Positions 27,947-37,153 of a stretch of DNA of 64,000 nt are shown one piece after another. The notes under the pieces were generated by a model. That model was not told the origin of the DNA, searched no databases, and was given only the letters and a program-made list of their open reading frames with translations. A program made the position numbers and the translations under genes. Source of the DNA: Denitrobacterium detoxificans (GTDB taxonomy: Bacteria > Actinomycetota > Coriobacteriia > Coriobacteriales > Eggerthellaceae); NCBI RefSeq assembly GCF_015062615.1, contig NZ_SUUH01000004.1:62001-126000 (forward strand), given 5' to 3'. Numbering within the stretch: the stretch's first letter is position 1; the number at the start of each line of letters is the position of its first letter.

Positions 27947-27982
27947 TAGTACCTAATGTTTCACGTGAAACATTAGGTACTA
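27947..27982. other. parS: parS site within a 36-bp perfect palindrome
   Basis: Exact 16-bp parS core (27957-27972) extended by 10 further paired bases on each side (TAGTACCTAA...TTAGGTACTA). Confidence 0.85.
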
Positions 27983-28177
27983 TTTCTTTAGGTTATGATG
28001 CGAAAATTTGGTCTACAGAATTGTTTTATTTGGATTGAATTGGATTGTGGGTTAGGGAAGAGAAAATAAAACGATTCTACGAGCGCTTGCATACTGGCTA
28101 TATTGGGACCATTTCTATAATTAGTGACTTCTCCTTCCGGTTGGTTCAAGTGTTTAACAGTTAGTGTTTGTTAGTCG

Positions 28178-28193
28178 TGTTTCACGTGAAACA
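28178..28193. other. parS: parS site
   Basis: Exact TGTTTCACGTGAAACA in the AT-rich spacer before parA. Confidence 0.9.
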
Positions 28194-28394
28194 ATGGTTT
28201 ACTGAACTCTGCTTAGATTTCTATCCTTTCAGCTATGCTGGCACGCTCAAATGATTTTCAAGAGATAGATGATTCGATTCGAGTTTTGTTTAGCTCGTAT
28301 CTGATAGTTAATTCTCCTTGGCAAGGCGTAAAAATCCTTATATACCGAGAACTTGGATTCAAGGAATACGGTATCTTATATTCAATAGCTGCAT

Positions 28395-28410
28395 TGTTTC
28401 ACGTGAAACA
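28395..28410. other. parS: parS site
   Basis: Exact TGTTTCACGTGAAACA in the AT-rich spacer before parA. Confidence 0.9.
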
Positions 28411-28798
28411 ACCTGAGAAGACTCTTTGACCTCCCATAATCTAATCGAGACTCAGGTATGAGCTTGGAGGGTTTAAAGAAAGTGCCCGTTTGACTATTCA
28501 AGTTGAAGTACATGAGGATTAACTCAAACAGAGATACGAATACAAGCACTATACGATGCTCATAAGGATGCAATGGCTGTTAAGTAATCAGCTTTACTTG
28601 CATGACGTAGTTTCGAAACGTATTGCAAGACTGCCTCTTAGATGAATTACGTGAAATGTCAAGCTTGGTTCATAGAGATATGACTGAAACTGATTACTAA
28701 CTGATTTCACTTGTACGAAATCTTTCAAGTGGGAACATCATATGAAAGAATCAAATTATCTTGCTTCTAATTGAGGTTGTTAGACGTGGTTCGAGGAT

Positions 28799-28814
28799 TG
28801 TTTCACGTGAAACA
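28799..28814. other. parS: parS site
   Basis: Exact TGTTTCACGTGAAACA about 120 bases before the parA start. Confidence 0.9.
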
Positions 28815-28872
28815 ATTGATTAACCAGCTCGTACGCCTACAAATCTATGCGTATCGAAAGAAAGAAAAGGAA

Positions 28873-28888
28873 AGTTTCACGTGAAACA
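28873..28888. other. parS: parS site (first base differs)
   Basis: AGTTTCACGTGAAACA; one base off the 16-bp consensus, 50 bases before parA, where ParB could also affect parAB expression. Confidence 0.8.
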
Positions 28889-28936
28889 ATCAATCGTGAG
28901 TATAATCAGTTCCAACCGATAAGAAAGGGGGTCCTC

Positions 28937-29917
28937 GTGGGACTATTTGATAGTTTTAAGCGCGAAAAAAAGCCGCTAGATACTGTCGAAGAACCGAAGA
29001 ATGACCATGAAGAAGATGTTCCTGCAGTAGAGGAACCAGAACCGGCGGAAATCGAAGAATCTGCCCCGGTTGAAGAAGAATTCACCGAGGAAGTCATCGA
29101 GATGAAGCCGATTAAGACCATGGATCAGAAAAAACGTGTAACCCATGTTATCGGTGAAACGAAGATTATGGCGATCATCAACCAGAAAGGCGGCGTTGGT
29201 AAGTCCACCACGGCAGTAAATCTATCTGCTGCGCTTGGTGAGCTCAATAAGGCCGTTTTGCTGGTGGATTTGGATCCCCAGGGCAATGCAACGAGTGGTC
29301 TTGGCGTCGATAAGAGCCAGATTGCTCATGATGTCTACGACGTGCTGCTGGATGACGTATCCGTTATGGATGCTATCGTCCCCGATGTGAGCGAAGGTCT
29401 TGACCTTCTTCCCGCAACCATCAATCTTGCTGGTGCGGAAGTAGAGCTCGTAAATGAGATGGCTCGCGAGAATCGTCTGAAGAATGCCATTGGTGCTCTT
29501 CGTGGTAAGTACGATTACATTTTCATCGATTGCCCGCCTTCCCTGGGCTTGCTTACGATTAACGCTCTTGTCGCGTCCGATAAGCTACTCATCCCCATTC
29601 AGTGCGAGTTCTACGCACTCGAGGGTGTGACAAAACTTCTTGATTCGATGAAACGTGTCAAAGGCATGCTTAATCCGAGCCTTGATATCTTCGGTGTCGT
29701 ACTCACTATGTACGATGGTCGTACGACGCTTGCCCGTGAAGTCGCGAACGAAGTGCGTCGTTTCTTCGGCAAGGTTGTTTTCGACACAATGATTCCCCGT
29801 ACCGTTAAACTCTCCGAGGCACCGAGCTATGGTCAGCCTATTACCGAATATGATCCCAAGGGTAAAGGTGCCGAGGCTTATATAAACATGGCAAAGGAAG
29901 TGATTTCCCGTGGCTAA
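28937..29917 (+). CDS. parA: Chromosome partitioning ATPase ParA
   Basis: 326 aa from a GTG at 28937 with AGAAAGGGGG upstream; the frame open from 28847 crosses a parS site and is rejected. The deviant Walker A motif INQKGGVGKSTTAVNLSAAL lies near residue 80, LLVDLDPQGNATSG follows, and FIDCPPSLGLLTINAL is the Walker B region. ParA forms ATP-dependent nucleoid-bound dimers that move ParB-parS. The first 70 residues are an acidic Glu/Pro-rich extension absent from most ParA proteins. Confidence 0.95.
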   Translation: MGLFDSFKREKKPLDTVEEPKNDHEEDVPAVEEPEPAEIEESAPVEEEFTEEVIEMKPIKTMDQKKRVTHVIGETKIMAIINQKGGVGKSTTAVNLSAALGELNKAVLLVDLDPQGNATSGLGVDKSQIAHDVYDVLLDDVSVMDAIVPDVSEGLDLLPATINLAGAEVELVNEMARENRLKNAIGALRGKYDYIFIDCPPSLGLLTINALVASDKLLIPIQCEFYALEGVTKLLDSMKRVKGMLNPSLDIFGVVLTMYDGRTTLAREVANEVRRFFGKVVFDTMIPRTVKLSEAPSYGQPITEYDPKGKGAEAYINMAKEVISRG

Positions 29918-31127
29918 CCAGCGTCGTGGTCTCGGCCGTGGTCTAAATTCCCTGCTTGGCGAAAGCATGGGCGAGGTTGGATACACGCAGCCTCAGAAGA
30001 AAGAGGAAAAGCCCCAACCTGCTCCCGAGCCGAAACCGGAGCCCAAGGTTGAAAAGAAGCCCGAACCTGCCCCTGCGGAGCATAAGGTAAAGGCCACGCT
30101 GACTGCCGAAGTAACCGAACAGGCAGCCCATAGTGCCACCATCAAGGAGCGCCCTGCAAATCCGCAGGTTTCGAAGCCTCAACCCCCGCGTCGCAAGGTC
30201 GACGAGTATACGAACAAGGCCATTATGGAAGGCGATGTTGCCAAGCCGAAGCCGTATATCGAAGAGCCCGATCACGCTGAAATCAAGGGCGTCGTGGTTC
30301 GCGAGCCTCGTAAGCCCGTTGAAGAGAAGAAGCAAACTGGGGATATCGAAGTTCCCCTCGCTTCTGTTCAGCCTAATCCCGACCAGCCGCGTACGAATTT
30401 CAACAAGGTTGAGATTGAGGAGCTGGCGCAGTCTATCAAGCGTGAGGGCCTTCTGCAGCCCATCTTGGTGCGTAAATACAATGACGGCTACCAGATTATT
30501 GCCGGCGAGCGTCGTTGGCAGGCTTGCAAGTCCCTCGGCATGAAAGATATTCCCATCCGCATCAAGGATGTTGCCGACGATAAGGCTTTGGAACTTGCGT
30601 TGATTGAGAACATTCAGCGTTCCGACCTGAATCCCATCGAAGAGGCTTACGGCTATAAGCGTCTTATGGAACGTAAGAACATGACGCAGTCTGACGTGGC
30701 CCAGGCCGTTTCCAAGGGTCGTTCTACGATCGCCAATGCACTGCGCTTGCTGGAACTTCCCGAAGATGCCCAGCAGCTGCTGTTCGAAGAGAAGATTACC
30801 GCGGGCCATGCTCGCGCGATTCTCTCCGTTCCCACGAAAGAAGGTCGTCAGAAGCTCACCAACAAGCTGCGTGACGAAAAGCTTTCGGTGCGCGAGACGG
30901 AAGCCCTTGCGCGTCTGTATGCGGGTCAGGCTCAGAACAACCCGCAGGCCGCCAAGCGCGTTCCCACGCCTGCTTCGTTCAAGAAGGCTGCACGTGGTCT
31001 TCGCGAGCGCCTGCACACCAACGTTCGCATCAAGACGGTTCGTGGTAAGAACAAGATTGAAATTGAGTTCAAAGACGAAGATGAACTTCAGTCCTTGTTC
31101 AGTCAGATTATGCGTGATGATCTGTAA
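29910..31127 (+). CDS. parB: Chromosome partitioning protein ParB
   Basis: 405 aa, GTG start overlapping parA by 8 bases. Begins with the conserved RGLGRGLNSLLGE ParA-contact motif, then a 130-residue Lys/Pro/Glu-rich linker. The CTPase/ParB core shows VQPNPDQPRTNF, LLQPILVRKYNDGYQIIAGE, RRWQA and LIENIQRSDLNPIEEA. The HTH follows (QSDVAQAVSKGRSTIANALR). It binds the parS sites clustered upstream and spreads as a sliding clamp. Confidence 0.95.
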   Translation: MANQRRGLGRGLNSLLGESMGEVGYTQPQKKEEKPQPAPEPKPEPKVEKKPEPAPAEHKVKATLTAEVTEQAAHSATIKERPANPQVSKPQPPRRKVDEYTNKAIMEGDVAKPKPYIEEPDHAEIKGVVVREPRKPVEEKKQTGDIEVPLASVQPNPDQPRTNFNKVEIEELAQSIKREGLLQPILVRKYNDGYQIIAGERRWQACKSLGMKDIPIRIKDVADDKALELALIENIQRSDLNPIEEAYGYKRLMERKNMTQSDVAQAVSKGRSTIANALRLLELPEDAQQLLFEEKITAGHARAILSVPTKEGRQKLTNKLRDEKLSVRETEALARLYAGQAQNNPQAAKRVPTPASFKKAARGLRERLHTNVRIKTVRGKNKIEIEFKDEDELQSLFSQIMRDDL

Positions 31128-31152
31128 ATCATCGAAACAAGCCTAAAAAATT

Positions 31153-31181
31153 GACCCCCTGAGAGCCTTTCTCAGGGGGTC
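31153..31181. terminator. Terminator between parB and rlmN
   Basis: GACCCCCTGAG / AGCCTTT / CTCAGGGGGTC followed by TTTTAG; sits between convergent genes and can serve both. Confidence 0.85.
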
Positions 31182-31201
31182 TTTTAGTTGAAAATGGGTG
31201 C

Positions 31202-32248
31202 TTATCCCAGTCTGTTCTTAAGTTGGCCACAGGCGCCGTCTATGTCGCTTCCTCGCGAATCGCGTATGCTTACGCGAATGTGAGCGTCTTCGAGCTCGTG
31301 CATCCATTGCTTCAAGGTCGATTTTGACGTTGCCTTGAAGGGGCTACCCTCAACATCGTTCATGGGAAGCAAATTGACGTGAACATGTAATCCATTGCAG
31401 TAATCAATGAGCGCGCGGATATGAGCGCTGTCGTCGTTCTTGCCTTCAATGAGCAAGTACTCAAGGCTGATGCGCCTTCCCGCATGCTCGTAGTAGTTCG
31501 CGAGTGCTTCCTTCAGCTTGGGAAGGGGCGTGCTTGCGCAGCGGGGCATGAGCTCGTCCCTGGTGGACTGAATGGCGGAATGAAGCGAGAGGGCAAGTGT
31601 GTACTGCTCGGGCTCTGCGCCAAACGCTTCGATGCCCTTCACAATGCCGCATGTGGACACGGTAATGTGGCGCGCTCCAATGGCAAGACCATCGGGATGG
31701 TTCAGTATTTTCAGCGCTGCGATAACGTTGTCGTAGTTTAGAAATGGCTCGCCTTGTCCCATTGCTACGGCGTTCGTAATGCGCATGCCGAAATCGCGGC
31801 TTACAGCCAGCAACTGCTGTGCCATTTCGCCAGGTAGAAGATTACGCGTGAAGCCTTCGGTACCAGTGGCGCAAAATGCACAGGCCATCGAACAGCCAAC
31901 CTGCGTCGAAAAGCAGACCGAAAGCCTACGGGGGTCACCCGAGGCATTGTCGTCGCGCGAGGGGATGCCAACAGTTTCAACCAGGTTCCCGTCGGCAAGC
32001 TTTAGCAAATACTTGCGGGAGCCATCTTTCGACACGCGTTTGTCGACGACTTCGGGAATTTGCAGGGGAGCCTCTTCAGCGAGTTGCTTGCGCATGGCGG
32101 CGGGCAGGTTGGTCATTTCGTCGTATGACGTGGCACCTTTGCCGTAAATCCACTGGAAGAGTTGTTTGGCGCGAAAGCGCGGTTGCCCCAGGCTCTTTAC
32201 GAGCGTTTCGAATTCGTTGGGGGCGCATGTTTCTATTGCTGTGGTCAT
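31202..32248 (-). CDS. rlmN: Dual-specificity 23S rRNA/tRNA methyltransferase RlmN
   Basis: 348 aa from the ATG at 32248 (MTTAIETC); the longer frame lies antisense to ddl and is not used. Radical SAM enzyme: CSMACAFCATG holds the iron-sulfur cysteines, followed by GQGEPFLNYDNV, HITVSTCGIV and SLEYLLIEGKNDD. RlmN makes C2-methyladenosine at A2503 of 23S rRNA and A37 of some tRNAs. A TATAAT on the minus strand ends 8 bases before the ATG, so the mRNA may be leaderless. Confidence 0.95.
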   Translation of the reverse strand: MTTAIETCAPNEFETLVKSLGQPRFRAKQLFQWIYGKGATSYDEMTNLPAAMRKQLAEEAPLQIPEVVDKRVSKDGSRKYLLKLADGNLVETVGIPSRDDNASGDPRRLSVCFSTQVGCSMACAFCATGTEGFTRNLLPGEMAQQLLAVSRDFGMRITNAVAMGQGEPFLNYDNVIAALKILNHPDGLAIGARHITVSTCGIVKGIEAFGAEPEQYTLALSLHSAIQSTRDELMPRCASTPLPKLKEALANYYEHAGRRISLEYLLIEGKNDDSAHIRALIDYCNGLHVHVNLLPMNDVEGSPFKATSKSTLKQWMHELEDAHIRVSIRDSRGSDIDGACGQLKNRLG

Positions 32249-32365
32249 GCTGGGTATTATACGGAATGGCAAAGTCGCTTTGGTATACTCTTCGCGAATT
32301 ACAGAGTGCGCGAGACCTACGCGCTTCGAGGTATCAATCAATCCAATTTGTCTAAAGAAGGGTAT

Positions 32366-33304
32366 ATGGAACTCATTCCTCAGAACATCAAGGTCGCTTT
32401 GCTTGCAGGCGGTACGAGCGGCGAAAGGGAAATCTCGCTGCAGTCCGGCAAAGGTGCGGGCGAGGCGCTTCGTGCTGCTGGTTTTTCGGTTACCGAGTTT
32501 GATCCAGCGAACTCCGAGGACCTTGTTGAGCTCATTAGAGGTTCGTTCGATGTTGCCTTCCTGTGCCTGCATGGCAAGCATGGCGAAGATGGCACGATGC
32601 AGGGCTTCCTGGAAACCATTAACCTGCCGTATACCGGTCCTGGCGTTTGGTCGAGTGCTACGGCTATCGACAAGGCCAAGGCGAAGGTTCATTACATCGA
32701 AGACGGCATTACGACGCCGCAGTCGGTTACGCTGCGTTCTGCCAATGAAATGAGCGCAGAGGAAATCATTCAGAAGCTCGGCAATCACGTGGTGGTAAAG
32801 CCCGCTACCGAGGGTAGCGCACTGGGCGTTTCCATTGTCGAGGGCGCAGAAGAGCTGCAGAAGGCAATCGATGCCGACTTCGAAATGGACAAGAAGGTAG
32901 TTGTTGAGACGTATGTGTCAGGCACCGAGCTTACCGTTGCCGTGCTTGGCAATGCCAACCCGAAGGCACTTCCCGTTATCGAAATCGTTCCCCAGCTGGG
33001 CGAGTTCTATGACTTCGAATCGAAGTATGCGGCTGGTGGTTCCGATCACATTTGCCCTGCGCGTCTTTCCGAGGAGCTTACTCAGAAGGTTCAGCAAACT
33101 GCCTTGGCGGCCCATAAGGCGCTGAATTGCCGCGGCGTTTCTCGTACCGATATCATCCTGGGTGAAGACGGCACGTGCTGGGTGCTGGAAACTAACACCA
33201 TTCCTGGCATGACGGCAACGTCGCTGCTTCCCGATGCCGCACGCGTTGCAGGCATGGACTTCCCGCAGCTGTGTACCAAGCTCATCGAACTGGCGCTCGA
33301 ATAG
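32366..33304 (+). CDS. ddl: D-alanine--D-alanine ligase
   Basis: 312 aa from the ATG at 32366 with AAAGAAGGG upstream; the frame upstream overlaps rlmN antisense. ATP-grasp enzyme: VALLAGGTSGEREISLQSG, LHGKHGEDGTMQGFLE, VKPATEGSALGVSIV and GVSRTDIILGEDG with VLETNTIPGMT near the end. Supplies D-Ala-D-Ala for peptidoglycan. The size matches the short DdlB type. Confidence 0.95.
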   Translation: MELIPQNIKVALLAGGTSGEREISLQSGKGAGEALRAAGFSVTEFDPANSEDLVELIRGSFDVAFLCLHGKHGEDGTMQGFLETINLPYTGPGVWSSATAIDKAKAKVHYIEDGITTPQSVTLRSANEMSAEEIIQKLGNHVVVKPATEGSALGVSIVEGAEELQKAIDADFEMDKKVVVETYVSGTELTVAVLGNANPKALPVIEIVPQLGEFYDFESKYAAGGSDHICPARLSEELTQKVQQTALAAHKALNCRGVSRTDIILGEDGTCWVLETNTIPGMTATSLLPDAARVAGMDFPQLCTKLIELALE

Positions 33305-33333
33305 CGGCTGCCAGCAAGCATTAGCTAGCAAAA

Positions 33334-33363
33334 GAGCCTGCCTCCGCAATGGGAAGCAGGCTC
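33334..33363 (+). terminator. Terminator after ddl
   Basis: GAGCCTGC pairs with GCAGGCTC, followed by ATTTCTTTTTTTG. Confidence 0.8.
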
Positions 33364-33399
33364 ATTTCTTTTTTTGATCTGCGAACGGTGGGTGGTGGG

Positions 33400-34050
33400 C
33401 TAGAAGCCGAACAGCCCCTTGATGAGGAAGAAGGCACCCACGACGAGCAGGATGATGAAGAGCCATCCGCCTACCAGGCAACCCTTGTTGCGTGCACGCG
33501 ACATTTCGATGAGTGATTCGGATGCCGTCATGTGATCCTTGATAACGGCAGTGCCGGGTTCCAGCTCCAGCTTGGCAACGCGCCCCGAGGGAAGCCAGCT
33601 GCCGTTGTTCTCGATGACCTGCTCGATTCCCTTCGCGGCAAGGTCGACTTCAACGCGCTTGCCTTCGCCGATCATGTGGGCAACCGCCACGGTGAATGCC
33701 TCGAAGGAAGTGGCGTTGTCGTCGTTGGGGAAGCACACGAGAGCGACTTCGCCCCAGTAGTTTCCCGGTTCGGGCTTTTCGGAATAGTACGTGCAAACCA
33801 GAATGGCATGCATCGTCCATCCCTTGGCCTTGCATACCAGCAGGTCTTCGGCTTCCTTACCCTGAATCTTGCCGATGTTCGCGCCGAACGGGTTGCAGAT
33901 GTCGACGGAGGTGTGACCGCTCTTGTCGGTATTGAAGACGATTTCGCATACGGCGCCGATGATGTTGTCTGCGCCCAACAGCGCAGCGCCCTCCTTCTTG
34001 CTATGCGCCTGGAAGCGGGCGTAGGAACCGTAATAGGGAAGTGCTGCCAT
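33400..34050 (-). CDS. Tail-anchored hypothetical protein
   Basis: 216 aa. Residues 1-185 look like a soluble alpha/beta domain without cysteine clusters or a known motif. The last 27 residues (GCLVGGWLFIILLVVGAFFL and end) form one membrane segment, giving a tail-anchored layout facing the cytoplasm. The ATG at 34050 has GAGGAG upstream (CGAGGAGAAAAC). Convergent with ddl, divergent from the exonuclease-helicase gene. Not recognised. Confidence 0.7.
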   Translation of the reverse strand: MAALPYYGSYARFQAHSKKEGAALLGADNIIGAVCEIVFNTDKSGHTSVDICNPFGANIGKIQGKEAEDLLVCKAKGWTMHAILVCTYYSEKPEPGNYWGEVALVCFPNDDNATSFEAFTVAVAHMIGEGKRVEVDLAAKGIEQVIENNGSWLPSGRVAKLELEPGTAVIKDHMTASESLIEMSRARNKGCLVGGWLFIILLVVGAFFLIKGLFGF

Positions 34051-34129
34051 GTTTTCTCCTCGTTATGGAAGGGAGCTAGCGGTAATGAATATGCGATTCA
34101 TGATAGGCTGAATTGAACTCAAAGGTAGG

Positions 34130-37100
34130 ATGATGGTTACGGACTCTCTAGAAACATACATTACCGAAGCAACTCCCCAGCGCATTGTCGAACGGTATCG
34201 CGGCCTGAAGCAAGCTGCCGCGCAGTCGTATTACGGCGAGCTCGACGATGACGTGGTGGTAATCGATACCGAAACGACCGGCGTGTCGTTTCGTCATGAC
34301 GAGCTTACCCAGATCGCTGCAGCCCGCATGGTGAAGGGCGAAATCGTAGACTGGTTCGTTACGTTCGTTAACCCGGGGAAGGCAATTCCCGATGACATCG
34401 TGCACCTTACGAACATCACGCAGGACGATGTGAAAGATGCTCCTGGCCCCGAAGAGGCCGTAGCGCGCCTTGTGGAATTCGTGGGTGACAGCGACTTGGT
34501 GGCCCATAACGCCAATTTCGACCGGCATTTCTGCACGAAGCCCGCTTCCGGTCATGCATTGCGCGACAATCGCTGGATCGATTCGCTCGACCTGGCGCGT
34601 ATCGTTTTGCCGCGTTTGAAATCTCATCGCCTAACCGATCTGGTCAAGGCGTTCGATGCACCCATATCCACGCATAGGGCCGATGCTGACGTCGAAGCCC
34701 TGTGCGCTATCTACCGCATTTTGCTGGCAGGCATTCAGGCTATGCCTATCGAACTCGTGAAGGAAATCGCGTGCTATGCCGAGGAAAGCGTCTGGCCCAC
34801 GGTGCGCGTGTTCACGTATTTCGCCGATGCGGAACTGGCGGGCGAGAAGCTGAGCCTTCGCAAGATGCGTCAGGAGAACGTGGGCAAGAAGACATACGCG
34901 GTAAAGACCGACGCTGAATCCATTGCCCGTGATGCGCAGAAGTCGTTGCAATTTGCCACTGACGAGGAAATCGAAGAAGCCTTCTCGCCTTGTGGAGTGG
35001 TTGGCTCGATGTATCCCGATTTCGAAGCGCGTGCCGAACAGGTGCAGATGTCGAAATCGGTAAACGCGGCGTTCAGGGCATCCGAAAACCTGGCCGTCGA
35101 GGCCGGTACGGGCGTAGGCAAGTCCATGGCGTACCTTGTGCCGTCGGTGCTGGCCGCCAAGAAGAACAACATCACTGTGGGCGTGGCGACGAAGACCAAT
35201 GCGCTGCTCGACCAGTTGGTGAACCACGAGTTGCCGCTGCTTTCCGAAGCGTGCGGCGGCGTAACGTATAGCGCGCTCAAGGGCTTTTCCCATTACCCCT
35301 GCATGCGCAAGATCGAGCAGATTGCCAGCGCGGGTCCGCGCATGCGCACCGTATCCGATGGCGAAATATGCCAGGCGGCTGCCCTTGCCGGGCTGTTGTC
35401 GTTTATCGAGCAATCGGAATACGACGATATCGATGGCCTGAAGATCGACTATCGCGCTTTGCCGCGCTGGGAAATCACCACCACGTCTCACGATTGCCTG
35501 CGTCGCAAGTGCCCGTTCTTCGGCACCAAGTGCTTCGTGCATGGCGCGCGCATGAAGGCCGAGGCATCCGATATCGTGGTCACGAATCAAACGCTGCTCT
35601 TCTGCGATGTTGCTGCGGAAGGCGGTCTTTTGCCGGCAATTCGCTATTGGGTCGTCGATGAGGCCCATGGCGCGGAAGCCGAAGCTCGTCGTGCGTTCAG
35701 CTGCAAGATCGATGTCGAGGAGATTCGCACGATTATTTCGCGCGTCAGCTCCGAAGACGTATCGCGTAACGTGTTCCTGCGGGCGGAGCGACGCCTTACG
35801 GGTGCGGTCGATGCTTCGGCCGAGCAGATGAACACGCTGCTTACCGATCAGGAACGTGAGGAAGCGCGGGGGAGTGGCCTGAGCGACGGCGACACGCTCG
35901 TGTTCGCGTTAAGTGGCAAGGCGAAGCGTGCGGGAATGCTGTACGCGCAAACCGCCGAGGAATTCTGCCTGCACGTGAAGGACCTGCTGTACTTTGAGCC
36001 CCAGAAGCAGTCGAAGGGCTACGACTTCGTCGACCTGTGGCTCAACGATGATATCCGCGCTAGCAGCGTTTTCCAGAATCTTGTCTCCCTAGGTCGCACC
36101 ATGTGCGAATCGTCAGAAAAGCTCATCCGCGCCTGCCAGCAGATGGTGGGCATTATGGAGGACGTGCGTTCTGCAGCTGCCGTTCAGCGCGACATTGCCT
36201 CCCTGGCATTGAAGCTGAAGGAAATCGTGAATTCCTGCGAGCTCATTCTGTTCCAGGGGTCCGATGCCTACGCGTATGCCGCTCATCTGCTGAAGCATAA
36301 GGGGAAGAATTACCGGGCTCATGGTTCCGAGAGCCTGGAGGCGCTCATGATGAACGTGGGCGACTACATGAACGAAACGCTGTATGCACGCACGCACAGC
36401 GTGGTGTTCACGTCGGCGACCATGACCATCGCCGACTCGTTCGACAACTTCGGCGCTTCGTTGGGTTTCAACGCGTCGGAGTTTTCGAAGACGCGCACCG
36501 AGCAGCTACCTTCCAGCTACGATTTCGACGGCCATATGACCGTCTACGTGGCGAGCGATATTCCCGAGCCGAACGACCCGCACTATCTGGATGCGCTCAC
36601 GCGATTCCTCATCGATATTCACCGCGCCCAGCAGGGTTCCACCCTTACGTTGTTCACGAATCGCCGGGAAATGGAAAAGAGCTACGACGTGGTGAATGAC
36701 GCTCTGAAGGCCGACGACCTGCGCGTTGTATGTCAGAAGTGGGGCGTGTCGGTGAAGGGACTGCGCGATGACTTCATCGCCGACGAGCACCTGTCACTCT
36801 TTGCATTGAAGAGCTTCTGGGAGGGCTTTGATGCCCCCGGTGCCACGCTCAAGGCCGTGGTCATCCCCAAGCTTCCGTTTTCCAAGCCCACCGACCCGCT
36901 TTCGTGCGCTCGTGGGCAGGTTGATCCCAAGGCGTGGTCGCACTACGTTTTGCCGGCAGCCGTTATGGAAACGAAGCAGGCAGCGGGCAGGCTCATTCGC
37001 AGCGCCGACGACCGCGGCAATCTTATCCTGGCCGACAAGCGCCTAATCACGAAGGGGTATGGCAAGGTGTTCCTGAAGTCGATGCCCAGCCATACCGTAA

Positions 37101-37150
37101 AGCAGTTAACGATGCGCGAGATCTGTGAAGAGCTCGCTATGGGGAACTAG
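34130..37150 (+). CDS. DinG-family helicase with N-terminal DEDDh exonuclease domain
   Basis: 1006 aa. Residues 30-210 are a DnaQ-like 3'-5' exonuclease: VVIDTETTGVSF, LVAHNANFDRHF and STHRADADVEAL (DEDDh residues). The helicase part follows with EAGTGVGKSMAYLVPS near 325, a cysteine cluster CLRRKCPFFGTKC fitting the iron-sulfur domain of XPD/DinG helicases, VVDEAHGAEAEA near 508 and VFTSATMTI near 762. DinG unwinds R-loops and other structures; the fused form is typical of Gram-positives. Start ATG at 34130 or 34133, after AAAGGTAGG. Confidence 0.88.
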   Translation: MMVTDSLETYITEATPQRIVERYRGLKQAAAQSYYGELDDDVVVIDTETTGVSFRHDELTQIAAARMVKGEIVDWFVTFVNPGKAIPDDIVHLTNITQDDVKDAPGPEEAVARLVEFVGDSDLVAHNANFDRHFCTKPASGHALRDNRWIDSLDLARIVLPRLKSHRLTDLVKAFDAPISTHRADADVEALCAIYRILLAGIQAMPIELVKEIACYAEESVWPTVRVFTYFADAELAGEKLSLRKMRQENVGKKTYAVKTDAESIARDAQKSLQFATDEEIEEAFSPCGVVGSMYPDFEARAEQVQMSKSVNAAFRASENLAVEAGTGVGKSMAYLVPSVLAAKKNNITVGVATKTNALLDQLVNHELPLLSEACGGVTYSALKGFSHYPCMRKIEQIASAGPRMRTVSDGEICQAAALAGLLSFIEQSEYDDIDGLKIDYRALPRWEITTTSHDCLRRKCPFFGTKCFVHGARMKAEASDIVVTNQTLLFCDVAAEGGLLPAIRYWVVDEAHGAEAEARRAFSCKIDVEEIRTIISRVSSEDVSRNVFLRAERRLTGAVDASAEQMNTLLTDQEREEARGSGLSDGDTLVFALSGKAKRAGMLYAQTAEEFCLHVKDLLYFEPQKQSKGYDFVDLWLNDDIRASSVFQNLVSLGRTMCESSEKLIRACQQMVGIMEDVRSAAAVQRDIASLALKLKEIVNSCELILFQGSDAYAYAAHLLKHKGKNYRAHGSESLEALMMNVGDYMNETLYARTHSVVFTSATMTIADSFDNFGASLGFNASEFSKTRTEQLPSSYDFDGHMTVYVASDIPEPNDPHYLDALTRFLIDIHRAQQGSTLTLFTNRREMEKSYDVVNDALKADDLRVVCQKWGVSVKGLRDDFIADEHLSLFALKSFWEGFDAPGATLKAVVIPKLPFSKPTDPLSCARGQVDPKAWSHYVLPAAVMETKQAAGRLIRSADDRGNLILADKRLITKGYGKVFLKSMPSHTVKQLTMREICEELAMGN

Positions 37151-37153
37151 CCA

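Noticed and set aside
28235..28429. 64-aa frame in the AT-rich gap before parA
   Set aside because: No ribosome site, no motif, and its end crosses a parS site; reads as a chance frame in AT-rich DNA.
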